39,425 nucleotides of DNA from positions 1 through 39,425 of the forward strand of contig JAHBZZ010000025.1 in NCBI GenBank assembly GCA_019635215.1, in the 5' to 3' direction. Positions 27,113 to 36,100 of this stretch are shown here, piece by piece. The first letter of the stretch is position 1. The number at the start of each line of letters is the position of its first letter. The stretch is from Nitrosomonas sp. (GTDB lineage: Bacteria; Pseudomonadota; Gammaproteobacteria; Burkholderiales; Nitrosomonadaceae). The position numbers and the translations under genes are program-made. A model generated the notes under the pieces. That model had not been told where the DNA came from. It ran no database searches and saw only the letters and a list, made by a program, of their open reading frames with translations.

Positions 27113-28015
27113 ACTACACTATCTAGAATAACACGCGTTTTTTTACTCCTTTTATTTCTTCTCTCTATCAGCTTGAACATATCCGCGGGTAACACTGGAG
27201 TTCCAGGCAATAATCAGGGTATTGGTGCATTGGGACATATCGAGCCACGCTCCCGCGTCATCAAAGTCTCTCATAATGCCGGCCCGGAAGGTACCAGAGT
27301 TGAACAGCTCTTTTATTCAGAAGGCGATCGGGTCAAATCAGGCGATGCATTGGCAGTACTCTCGGAGCATGACAAAAAAACTGCTGAAATGGAAGCAGCA
27401 GGTACACGTATTAACGTATTGAAGGCACAGCGGGATGCCGAGCAAATCGCACTTACTTTCAATCGGAAAGAGCACCTTCGCTATCAATCGCTCAAACAGG
27501 ATTCCATGGCCAGCATCTCGCTTGCAGATGCAAAATATTTAGCGTTTGCACAATCCGAAGCAAATCTTAGGCGTTTGTCTGCAGAAATAGCACATGCCGA
27601 ATCTGAACAACGTGTCTCAGTAGAAGCATTAAAAAATACACGCATTTATGCGCCGATTTCGGGCACAATTTTAAAAATCCTGGCCTGGCCTGGAGAACGC
27701 ATCAAAGATGGAGGTTTACTGGAAATGGCTGACTTGACACAGCTCGATGTAGTGGCAGAAGTCTATGAATCCGATCTCATTCAGGTCAAAGTAGGACAAA
27801 AGGCTTATATCAGTGCAAAAGGGTTTAATCAAGTCTATACCGCCGAGGTCAGGGAATTGGGGTATATGGTCAGAAAAAATGATCTCAATGATACCGATCC
27901 TCTGTCGGACAAGGATAACCGGATTATCGAAGTGCGGTTGACGCTCGACTCGATAGCGGTCGCTGATTTGCAGCATCAAATCTTTCGTCAGGTACGTGTG
28001 CGGATAGAGCCATGA
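27083..28015 (+). CDS. DevB-like ABC exporter membrane fusion protein
   Basis: Up to 310 aa. HlyD/DevB-type adaptor of a DevBCA tripartite exporter, which in cyanobacteria exports glycolipids through a TolC-like channel. After a hydrophobic helix (about residues 17-35) comes IGALGHIEPRSRVIKVSHNAGPEG, the characteristic DevB opening, then lipoyl half-motifs (SEGDRVKSGDALAVL and IYAPISGTILKILAWPGERI) around a helical hairpin. The ATG at 27083 lies inside the end of the IS5-type transposase remnant, so the first ten or so residues derive from IS sequence; no later ATG precedes the conserved part, though a TTG could serve. The stop overlaps devC by 4 nt (ATGA). Confidence 0.82.
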   Translation: MYRFLGKCLVTTLSRITRVFLLLLFLLSISLNISAGNTGVPGNNQGIGALGHIEPRSRVIKVSHNAGPEGTRVEQLFYSEGDRVKSGDALAVLSEHDKKTAEMEAAGTRINVLKAQRDAEQIALTFNRKEHLRYQSLKQDSMASISLADAKYLAFAQSEANLRRLSAEIAHAESEQRVSVEALKNTRIYAPISGTILKILAWPGERIKDGGLLEMADLTQLDVVAEVYESDLIQVKVGQKAYISAKGFNQVYTAEVRELGYMVRKNDLNDTDPLSDKDNRIIEVRLTLDSIAVADLQHQIFRQVRVRIEP

Positions 28016-29181
28016 ATATGCTGTCTTGGTACTATTTTCCGGCACGGTTGGCCTGGCGGCAGTTAATTCACGATCGGACCAAATTAATGGCTGCGATTGC
28101 CGGTGTTTTATTTGCCTGTGTCCTGGTTTTTATGCAGTTAGGTTTCAGGGATGCGCTGTACGCCAGCGCAGTTTCCGCCCCGACAAAATTAAGCGGTGAT
28201 TTATTCCTGATGCACAAGCAAAGTGAAGCGATGTGGCGCACGGTCACCTTTAAGCGCAACGAACTCATGCGCACACTCGGGCATCCCGCAGTCGCCGAGG
28301 CATTTCCGCTATATATGGGATTTGCGCCATTTAAAAATATAGAAACACAGACCAAACGCACGTTGATGGTTTATGGTTCTGATCCAGACGCTGAATTATT
28401 TGATGTGGATAGCATTAAAGATAAACGGCGGGAATTACAGCTTAAGGATACGGTCATGTTTGACGAGTTCTCCCGCCCTGAATTCGGACCGGTACGCCAA
28501 CTCATCGAGGCCGGTCGCACGGAAACAGAAATCAATGATTATAAGATCCGGGTTATAGGTCTTTTCCGTTTAGGCGTATCATTTACCGCTGATGGCAACA
28601 TAGTCACAAGTGACCTGAATTTTATGCGTATTTTTCCGGCTAGAAATCCGGGTGATATCGACATGGGCGTCATCAAGCTGCATTCCGGTGCATCGATAGA
28701 ACAGGTAAAAATTGATTTTGCGGAACGCCTTAATGAATTCGTCAATATTTTTACTTTTGCGGAATTGTTGGAATACGAAAAAAATTACTGGGCCAATACT
28801 GCACCAATCGGATTTATTTTTGGCTTTGGCACAGTGATGGGACTGGTTGTCGGATTGGTGATTGTCTATCAGATTCTTTTTACCGATATCGTCAATCATC
28901 GCTATGAGTTCGCCACATTGAAGGCCATGGGTTACAAACAGAGCTACTTTGTACGCTTAGTTTTTGCAACGGCCTTTTTTCTGGCTATATTAGGTTTTAT
29001 TCCGGGTCTGATCCTTTCAGTCAGCCTGTACCACATGGCTGAATCTCAAATGTTTATGCCTATGCCCATGACCTTCAGCAAAGCCACAAATGTTTTCTTT
29101 TTTATTCTGTTGATGTGCTTTATGGCTGGATTCCTGGCGATCCGCAAATTAAAAGATGCCAATCCTGCGGATATGTTCTGA
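28012..29181 (+). CDS. DevC-like ABC exporter permease
   Basis: 389-aa FtsX/MacB-type permease of the DevBCA system. A first helix at about residues 22-42 is followed by a periplasmic domain, then three helices at about 258-285, 318-345 and 358-378, ending in FLAIRKLKDANPADMF. The opening PARLAWRQLIHDRTKLMAAIAG is typical of DevC proteins. It overlaps its neighbours on both sides (ATGA with devB; TGATG with devA), so the three genes form one coupled operon. The cargo is unknown. Confidence 0.88.
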   Translation: MNMLSWYYFPARLAWRQLIHDRTKLMAAIAGVLFACVLVFMQLGFRDALYASAVSAPTKLSGDLFLMHKQSEAMWRTVTFKRNELMRTLGHPAVAEAFPLYMGFAPFKNIETQTKRTLMVYGSDPDAELFDVDSIKDKRRELQLKDTVMFDEFSRPEFGPVRQLIEAGRTETEINDYKIRVIGLFRLGVSFTADGNIVTSDLNFMRIFPARNPGDIDMGVIKLHSGASIEQVKIDFAERLNEFVNIFTFAELLEYEKNYWANTAPIGFIFGFGTVMGLVVGLVIVYQILFTDIVNHRYEFATLKAMGYKQSYFVRLVFATAFFLAILGFIPGLILSVSLYHMAESQMFMPMPMTFSKATNVFFFILLMCFMAGFLAIRKLKDANPADMF

Positions 29182-29858
29182 TGTCCATCGTAATCGACGT
29201 ACGCAATCTGAATTTCAGTTTTAATCACGATGAACTCGCACTACCCGTCTTGAAGAACGTGACCATCACGATACATAAAGGCGAGATTGTGATCATGACG
29301 GGGCCTTCCGGTTCAGGAAAAACGACTTTTTTAACCATTGTCGGCGGCTTGCGCCAAGCGTTTGATGGCAGCGTCCAGGTTCTTGATCAGCAGTTAATTA
29401 ATAGTGGAGAACAGACCAAAGTAAACATTCGTCAGCAAACAGGATATATTTTTCAGCAGCATAATCTACTCAAGTCGCTGACGGCGCAACAAAACGTCTG
29501 TATGACTTTGGAAATGTTCAATATTGTAACTGAGAAAGAAAGACTTGAACGTGCCGCCGAAATGCTGAGAGCCGTTGGCCTGGGTGACAGATTGGATCAC
29601 AAACCAGACCAACTCTCCGGCGGACAGCGCCAACGTGTTTCCATCGCAAGAGCACTCGTAGGACAGCCAAAAATCGTTCTCGCCGACGAGCCGACAGCAT
29701 CTCTGGATAAGCAAAGCGGACTGGAAGCCGTCATCATTCTCAAACGGTTGGCGAAAGAATCCGGCACCAGCATACTGCTCGTTACTCATGATTACCGTAT
29801 TCTGGATATCGCCGATCGTGTCGTGGAACTGGAAGACGGTATTATTTGGAACGCCTGA
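29181..29858 (+). CDS. DevA-like ABC exporter ATPase
   Basis: 225-aa ATPase. Walker A is GPSGSGKT (41-48), the signature LSGGQRQ (145-151), and Walker B is IVLADEPTASLD. GYIFQQHNLLKSLTAQQNV is the DevA/LolD-like Q-loop. I start at ATG 29181, which shares a base with the devC stop (TGATG); an upstream in-frame ATG at 29115 lies deep inside devC and adds a non-family extension. Last gene of the devBCA unit; IS66 debris follows. Confidence 0.92.
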   Translation: MSIVIDVRNLNFSFNHDELALPVLKNVTITIHKGEIVIMTGPSGSGKTTFLTIVGGLRQAFDGSVQVLDQQLINSGEQTKVNIRQQTGYIFQQHNLLKSLTAQQNVCMTLEMFNIVTEKERLERAAEMLRAVGLGDRLDHKPDQLSGGQRQRVSIARALVGQPKIVLADEPTASLDKQSGLEAVIILKRLAKESGTSILLVTHDYRILDIADRVVELEDGIIWNA

Positions 29859-29910
29859 TGAGTTACCGACGAATCGCCGCACTGATTGGGTGAATTGTTG
29901 AAATGTCTGA

Positions 29911-30113
29911 CTGATCACGCATACCGGGCAGATCTGGATGGTGGTTGATTCGGTGGATATGCGCCGGGGTATTGGTCTGTCGATGATTGTAGAGCAGGTA
30001 TTGGGATATTCACCCTATGCGGGCGCAGGTTCGTTTTTTGTGTTTTGCAATTTCGCTCGGAATCGCATATACGAATCCCATCCCCGCTCAATTTCCTACT
30101 GCTTAGCCTGACG
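29911..30113 (+). pseudogene. IS66 TnpB-like remnant
   Basis: The frame starting after the stop at 29908-29910 reads QIWMVVDSVDMRRGIGLSMI, then VEQVLGYSPYAGAGSFFVF, then CNFARNRI. This matches the middle of IS66-family TnpB (pattern VWLxxxxxDMRKGxxGLxxxVQ...LGxxPxxGxxFVFxxRRGxR). The start, the invariant Gly between Gly and Leu and the C-terminus are missing or altered. A fragment only, between devA and the TPR gene. Confidence 0.7.
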
Positions 30114-31847
30114 TCCGAAACGGGATGCATCGAGTTTCACATCCGCGCGCGCCCAGGCTTTTTTGAAACGCGCTTCGACGAGCACCGCCTGATCGTCTTT
30201 CTTTTGCGCGCGCAGCGCCTGCATTAATCCGTAAAGCGCCCAGCCATTGTTGCGATTCCTCTTCAGGTCTTCCCAATACACGGTCTCTGCTTCGGCTGGG
30301 GATCCTGACTCCAATAGAATAGCGCCCAGCGCCAGCCGTGGCGGAAAATGAAATTCCAATGGTTCCGTGTACACCAGGGCATCTTCAAGACGAACCGCCC
30401 GTTCAAAGTGTGCAATGGCCTGATCGAACTGTCCACGCGCGGCGGCGATTTCACCCGCAAGCACTTCGGGCGCAGCGTTCAGCACGGTGCGCTGGGTATT
30501 TTTAGAGAGTAGCGGACCATCCAGTGACGAATCCTTCATAATCTCGCGCAGCGCCTCCAGCTCCTGCTCGGCTTGCCGCAATTGCGCTGTAGCTACAAAT
30601 GCAAGGCCGCGCACATAATGCCAGCTGCCTTTCAGAAAGGCATTGGTCAATGGTGGGGCAGGTTCGTCAAGGATCTTTTGCCAGTGCCCGAACCTCGCGA
30701 GCGCCCAGTAGGGTTGCACCCGGAACAATGCGGTTAGCGGCAGATTCTTTAGTGTCGCATCGTCAATTCTGCCAGCCGCCTCCCGCGCCGATTCAATTGC
30801 AATCCTGCTTTGACCATCCATCGTTGCGGCAAATGACAGAAAGTGGACGTTATGCGGATAATAAACCATCGGATAAATCCCCTGCGCATGCGATTGCTTG
30901 ATGTAATTCTCATCAGCGGCAATAGCAAGTTGATTGCTCTGCATTGCGTCGGCATACCGGCCCACCCGCAGATAGATGTGCGAGGGCATGTGGATCATGT
31001 GCCCCGCAGCAGGCATCAGTGTGAGCAACGTATCGGCCGCTTTTTCCGCCCGTTCAGGTGTATTTGTCGCTTCGACAAGATGGATATACATATGCAGCGC
31101 ACCTGGATGCTTCGGATTGCGACGTATCACTGCTTCAGTGAGGGTGACAATTTCAGCTGTCCCTTCTTGCGAATAACCGTCCCGCATCCAATAATCCCAT
31201 GGGTGGATATTCATCATCGATTCGATATAAAGCGTCGCGATATCGTCGTCGTCCGGAAAGCGCTGGTGCACTTCGCGCATCGCATCCGCATAGGCTTTGT
31301 CGTTTGCCGCACGTTGCTCAGGCTTTCCCGTATAGCGCTTTTCAAGCGCACCGATGAGTGCTTGTTCCCGCGCCGATGCTGCTGCCATGGTTATCACGGC
31401 TTTTTGCACGAGTGCCAGAGCCTGCGCTTCATCCTTCGGATCCATCGGCGCGTTGATGTTAGGGCCGAGCACCAGCGCCTGGCCCCAATAAGCCATGGCG
31501 AGCCCGGAGTCAAGCCGCGCCGCTTCCCGGAACGCGCGGTGTGCTTCGGCATGGTTGAATCCATAGGCGAGATTCAAGCCCTGGGTAATGTATTGCTGCG
31601 CTAATGTGTTCTGTGTACTGACCGGAAAGGTATGGGCGCCCAGATCCAGCAAATCCGGGGTAACCTGATCATCCGGCTTATTCATCCTGTCGGGTAGTGC
31701 GGAATGCCGGTGGCCGCTGCCCGATCCTGTGAGGGTTTCGTTTTTCTTGACCGGGGCTACTTCACCCGTTTCCGCAAATACACCGGGAACACTGGTAACG
31801 GCTAAGGCCAGACTGATTATCATGAATCGGATGGTATGAAGTTGCAT
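30096..31847 (-). CDS. Exported TPR-repeat protein
   Basis: 583-aa protein with a Sec signal peptide (residues 1-25, hydrophobic core ISLALAVTSVPGVF, cleavage likely after VFA) and tetratricopeptide-like helical repeats through the mature part, for example TLAQQYITQGLNLAYGFNHAEAHRAFREAA and AYWGQALVLG. Conserved blocks such as IMTMAAASAREQALIGAL and the PGALHMYIHLVEAT region occur in uncharacterised periplasmic TPR proteins. GGGAG lies 8 nt before the ATG. It is on the same strand as, and 67 nt after, the DUF4242 gene, so it may share the TetR-controlled promoter. No enzymatic motif is seen; a protein-binding role is inferred. Confidence 0.82.
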   Translation of the reverse strand: MQLHTIRFMIISLALAVTSVPGVFAETGEVAPVKKNETLTGSGSGHRHSALPDRMNKPDDQVTPDLLDLGAHTFPVSTQNTLAQQYITQGLNLAYGFNHAEAHRAFREAARLDSGLAMAYWGQALVLGPNINAPMDPKDEAQALALVQKAVITMAAASAREQALIGALEKRYTGKPEQRAANDKAYADAMREVHQRFPDDDDIATLYIESMMNIHPWDYWMRDGYSQEGTAEIVTLTEAVIRRNPKHPGALHMYIHLVEATNTPERAEKAADTLLTLMPAAGHMIHMPSHIYLRVGRYADAMQSNQLAIAADENYIKQSHAQGIYPMVYYPHNVHFLSFAATMDGQSRIAIESAREAAGRIDDATLKNLPLTALFRVQPYWALARFGHWQKILDEPAPPLTNAFLKGSWHYVRGLAFVATAQLRQAEQELEALREIMKDSSLDGPLLSKNTQRTVLNAAPEVLAGEIAAARGQFDQAIAHFERAVRLEDALVYTEPLEFHFPPRLALGAILLESGSPAEAETVYWEDLKRNRNNGWALYGLMQALRAQKKDDQAVLVEARFKKAWARADVKLDASRFGRQAKQ

Positions 31848-31914
31848 GAACGTTACTCCCTTAATATGCGCATTTTTTCATGAATATAGCAATAAATTGC
31901 CATACGCTCTGGTA

Positions 31915-32190
31915 TTAATTTTCGGCAGTAGTCGGATCAATCACGGATTGAATGCGGGAAATACGATCGGCGGGAAATTCGCCCTGTTCCGTATGCGCTC
32001 TGATCGTAGCTTCGTCGGGCGCAATATAGAGACAATAAACTCTATCGTCCGTTACGTAGCTCTCCAGCCACTGAATGCGTGGCTCCATTGTATTCAGGAT
32101 ACCGCAGGATTTTTGTGAAATAGCCTGAAGATCCTCGGGAGTAAGGGAACCCGCTCCAGGGATATTACGTTCGATGATATATTTTGGCAT
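31915..32190 (-). CDS. DUF4242 (SCO4226-like) small protein
   Basis: 91-aa protein of the DUF4242 family, whose structurally known member SCO4226 is a nickel-binding ferredoxin-like protein. The opening PKYIIERNIPGAGSLTPEDL and WLESYVTDDRVYCLYIAPDEATIRAHTEQGEFPADRI are family hallmarks. No signal peptide. An operator-like box (32219-32232), matching the one before the TetR gene, lies 29 nt upstream, so repression by that regulator is likely. The metal role is known only from the family and is not evident here. Confidence 0.88.
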   Translation of the reverse strand: MPKYIIERNIPGAGSLTPEDLQAISQKSCGILNTMEPRIQWLESYVTDDRVYCLYIAPDEATIRAHTEQGEFPADRISRIQSVIDPTTAEN

Positions 32191-32218
32191 TTTTTATATC
32201 CTAATAAAGTTAAACAGA

Positions 32219-32232
32219 TATGACCGATCGTA
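32219..32232. promoter_or_regulatory. Operator-like box 1 (DUF4242 promoter)
   Basis: TATGACCGATCGTA lies 29 nt upstream of the DUF4242 start. It shares TATGACCG-TCGT with the box at 32858-32870, differing by one base, and includes the inverted core of a TetR-type site. Confidence 0.55.
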
Positions 32233-32250
32233 TTTTTACAGCACAAGCAA

Positions 32251-32847
32251 TCAGGGCTTGAAGAAATCTTCCAGCAAATCTTTGCAGCACTGCCTAACTG
32301 GGGTGGATGATTTTTCTATTTTCATTCTCAGTAAAGCGCCTTGCCAGGTATTCAACAGCAAATCCGCCATCTCTTTAGCTGATTTGTCTGATCTTACCGT
32401 GCCTTGCTGCTGTGCTTTGGCCAATCCGGATTGCAATAAATCCAGATATCGCCCAACGGCGGATTGAAGCGACTCCCGGCAAATTTCACTGGTATCACCG
32501 ATTTCCCCTATCAGATTGCCCAATAGACAACCGCCTTTAAATTCATTTCTTTCCAGTTCCAAGATGAGTTCGTCAAAATAACGCCGTATCGCACCCAGCG
32601 CGTCAGTCTCGGATTGTTGCAGATGCGTTGTTAATTGCGCGATAAAAGGATTGATATAGTGCTGGATAACCTCCGCACCAAAATTTTCTTTACTGCCAAA
32701 GTAATTATAAAAAGAACCTTTGGGAATACTCGCCGCATCGAGAATTTCCTGCAGCCCCGTGCCATGATAACCTTGCTCCATCAGCATAGTTACGCCCTGA
32801 TTCAGCAGATTTTCCCGGTTGAATTCTTTTTTATTGACTTTAGACAT
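32251..32847 (-). CDS. TetR/AcrR-family repressor
   Basis: 198-aa regulator. The N-terminal helix-turn-helix (about residues 30-57) reads GTGLQEILDAASIPKGSFYNYFGSKENF, the canonical TetR recognition region. The C-terminal domain contains single cysteines (GGCLLGNLIGEIGD and EICRESL) in the arrangement seen in the NemR/AcuR-like group, which sense electrophiles through cysteine; this is only suggestive. It is upstream of and codirectional with the DUF4242 and TPR genes. Matching operator-like boxes before it and before DUF4242 suggest autoregulation and control of the group. Confidence 0.9.
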   Translation of the reverse strand: MSKVNKKEFNRENLLNQGVTMLMEQGYHGTGLQEILDAASIPKGSFYNYFGSKENFGAEVIQHYINPFIAQLTTHLQQSETDALGAIRRYFDELILELERNEFKGGCLLGNLIGEIGDTSEICRESLQSAVGRYLDLLQSGLAKAQQQGTVRSDKSAKEMADLLLNTWQGALLRMKIEKSSTPVRQCCKDLLEDFFKP

Positions 32848-32857
32848 GCAAGAATAA

Positions 32858-32870
32858 TATGACCGGTCGT
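32858..32870. promoter_or_regulatory. Operator-like box 2 (TetR promoter)
   Basis: TATGACCGGTCGT, containing the perfect palindrome GACCGGTC, lies 11 nt before the TetR start codon. It is nearly identical to the box at 32219, consistent with autoregulation. Confidence 0.6.
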
Positions 32871-33131
32871 CTTAAATGTCAAGATAAAATACTGCGACTG
32901 GAATTATCTCATCGGATTGAGCGGCTTCATGCAATTCCTCATGGCACCCCAATGCACAAATAGTTAGAGTAATCTTTTCAGCAATGGAATCATTGCAATT
33001 GGTATATACAGTCACAGTCCAAGAACTGCGGATGTTTTTTTATTTGAATAGCAAAAGTTTTTAGAACGCTAGAAATGAGGTTGGTCATGCATTCTGGGAA
33101 TAAGTGGATAAACAGACCTTAATTCATTATT

Positions 33132-36100
33132 TTGAGAAGTGTGAAGCCAGAATACCATTCAGCAGATTTTATAACCACAGAACAGAATGATCTATATTTC
33201 ATTGAGTTATTGCGTGCTTGTCATGATGCACGCCAAAAATTCAAGCAAATAATTTTATATCTAACAGAACGTCAGCATTCCTACAATATGATCAACCAAG
33301 GGAGCGTAACGGCTTTGAAGTCTAAAGATAATTTGTGGAGACACATAATTGATGTAGCAGTATTTGTTCCTCTATTATTTCTCGGGTTAGTGTTTAATTC
33401 CAAGTTAGCCAAAGCTGAAACGATCTCTTATCCGGCAGAAGTTACAGGATGCTGGGTTACTTTATTTGCTGGTAATGGTTCTAATAGAAAAATAAGACCC
33501 ACATGTGAAGAATCACTACAAGCAGTTTCGGGATACCCTGTGTTGAGTTGTTCGCCTAATACAATAAGCGAATTCCAGAATATTTCATGTGAGTATTATG
33601 ACACGACATCCGGAAATAACCGCACGATTGGAGTTGATGCTTATCCTATCTATACCTGTCCCAAAGGCGGGAAACACTATAGTTGGAATTCCTATTCAAC
33701 GATTGATACGTACAGCTTTACTCCATTCACATGTGACATTAATCTAAACAATTCATATTTAATATCTGTCAAAAATCTTGGCGGTGATGATAACTGCAAA
33801 AACCCTGTTCACGATGGAAATCCTATTCATTCAGGAACGGGTAACAAGTACGAAGTAGCGGTTGATTATATTTCTCCCACACTTGAATTTACTCGTTATT
33901 ACAACAGTAGCCAAAATAAATCAAACAGATCTATAGGTGTGGCATGGCGGCATACCTATAGTGCCAGACTGACATTTGATCAAAGTGGAACACCAACAGT
34001 TGTTTTTGCAGAACGTAAAAATGGAAGAATCATTTTCTTTTCTCTGGTTAATGGCCTATGGGAAGGCAACGATGATGTTTCTGCCCGGTTACTGAAATTG
34101 CCAAATGGTAATTTCCAACTCATAGCGGATGATGATTCGACCGAAACCTATGATCCCGATGGTAATTTATTGTCAATCGCGAGTCGTGATGGTCACATTC
34201 AAACACTGACTTACGATACACATAACCGGCTGGTTACGGTACTTGATGATACTGGACGCGAACTGAATTTCACCTATAATAATTCAAACCGCATTGCAAC
34301 ATTAACTGATCCGGCAGGCGGGTTATATGCATACAATTACGATGCTGTTGGTAATTTTATATCGATCACTTATCCGGATGCCAAGATTCGCCAGCACCAT
34401 TACAACGAATCGAGTCATACCTATAGCAAAGATTTCCCTCATGCATTAACGGGCATTACAGATGAAAATGGTGTCCGTTTTGCAACTTATAAATATCTGA
34501 CTAATGATCGTGCAATCAGTACAGAACATGCTGGTGGCGTTAACAAACATACACTATCTTTTAGCTGGACAAGTACTACCACTACTGACCCACTTGGCAG
34601 TCAATACACCCGTCAATTCCAAACTATATTGGGTGTTGCCAAGAATACTGGTCAATCGCAACCCGCAGGATCGGGTTGCAGCGCGGCATCTTCGGCCACG
34701 ACTTACGATGTCAACGGCAATGTCGCAAGCCGCACCGATTTCAATGGAAACAAAACCTGTTATGCCTATGACCTGAATCGCAATCTCGAGATTGCGCGGG
34801 TTGAAGGCTTGTCTTCCGGCAACAGTTGTCCGGCCGATGTGGTGAACTATACGCTAGCACCCGGAACCAGCCAGCGCAAGATTCTGACCGAGTGGCATGC
34901 GAATTTCCGTCTGCCGGTGCAAGTCACTGAGGATGGCCGTGAGACAACGATTACTTACGATACTTACGGGAATATCACGCAACTGAGCATCCGCGACATT
35001 GCCACCAATGAAACGCGTACCTGGAATACTAGCTACACCTATCATCCAACCATTCCCGGTGTCATCGTGCAACGCATCGAGGACGGGCCGCGGACTGATA
35101 TCAGCGATGTGACGACTATCGATTACTACGCACCCGATGCGGCGTGTACCGGTGGTCATTTCGGTTGCCGTGGGCAGGTGATGCGTATCACCAATGCACT
35201 TGGTCATGTCACCGACATTACGCGCTATAACGCGCACGGGCAAGTTGAACAGATTGTCGATGCGAACAATCTCAACACGACACTGACGTATGACGCCCGT
35301 CAGCGCTTGATCTCGCGTGTGATGGGCACGGAAACAACAGCTTACCAGTATGACGGTGTCGGCCAGTTGATCCAACTGACCCGCCCCGATGGCAGCAGCC
35401 TGTACTACACCTATGACGCTGCACACCGGTTGACGGACATCACCGACAGTCTTGGCAACGCCATCCGCTATACGCTCGATGTCGCAGGCAACCGCACTCA
35501 GGAAGAAATCTTTGATGCCGGGAACATGCTTGCACAAACGCGTCAGCAGGAGTTTGACGCATTAAGCCGTCTGTGGAAAATAGTCGGCGCACAGAACCAG
35601 GTAACCGAATTCGCATATGACGCCAACGGCAACCTGAAACAGACTACCGACCCGTTACTACATACGTCTACGAACCAGTTTGATGCGTTGGATCGGCTAA
35701 TTCAGATGACCGACCCGATGAGCGGCCAAACCCTGCAACAACATGATGCGCTGGATCAGATCGCGCAAGTCACCGATCCCAAAGGCGTAGCTACCAGCTA
35801 TACCACCAATGCGTTTGGCGATGTGACACAGGAAATTTCGCAAGACCGAGGAACGACAACCTATACCTACGATCTGGCGGGCAATCAACTGACAAAAACG
35901 GATGCCAGAGGCGTGATACAGACCACCACCTACGATGCATTGAATCGTCCAATCAGTCAGTCGTACAGCACGGTATCAGGCATACCGCCAACCGGTACGA
36001 TCACCTGGACATACGATACCGGCAGTAACGGTATCGGGCGTTTGGTCCATATGAACGACGAATCGGGCAGTACCGGTTATCAATACGACCAGCACGGGCG

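Noticed and set aside
30843-31604. 253-codon plus-strand ORF opposite the TPR gene
   Set aside because: Antisense shadow; Arg/His/Ile-rich translation with no family features, whereas the minus-strand frame has a signal peptide, a ribosome-binding site and repeats.
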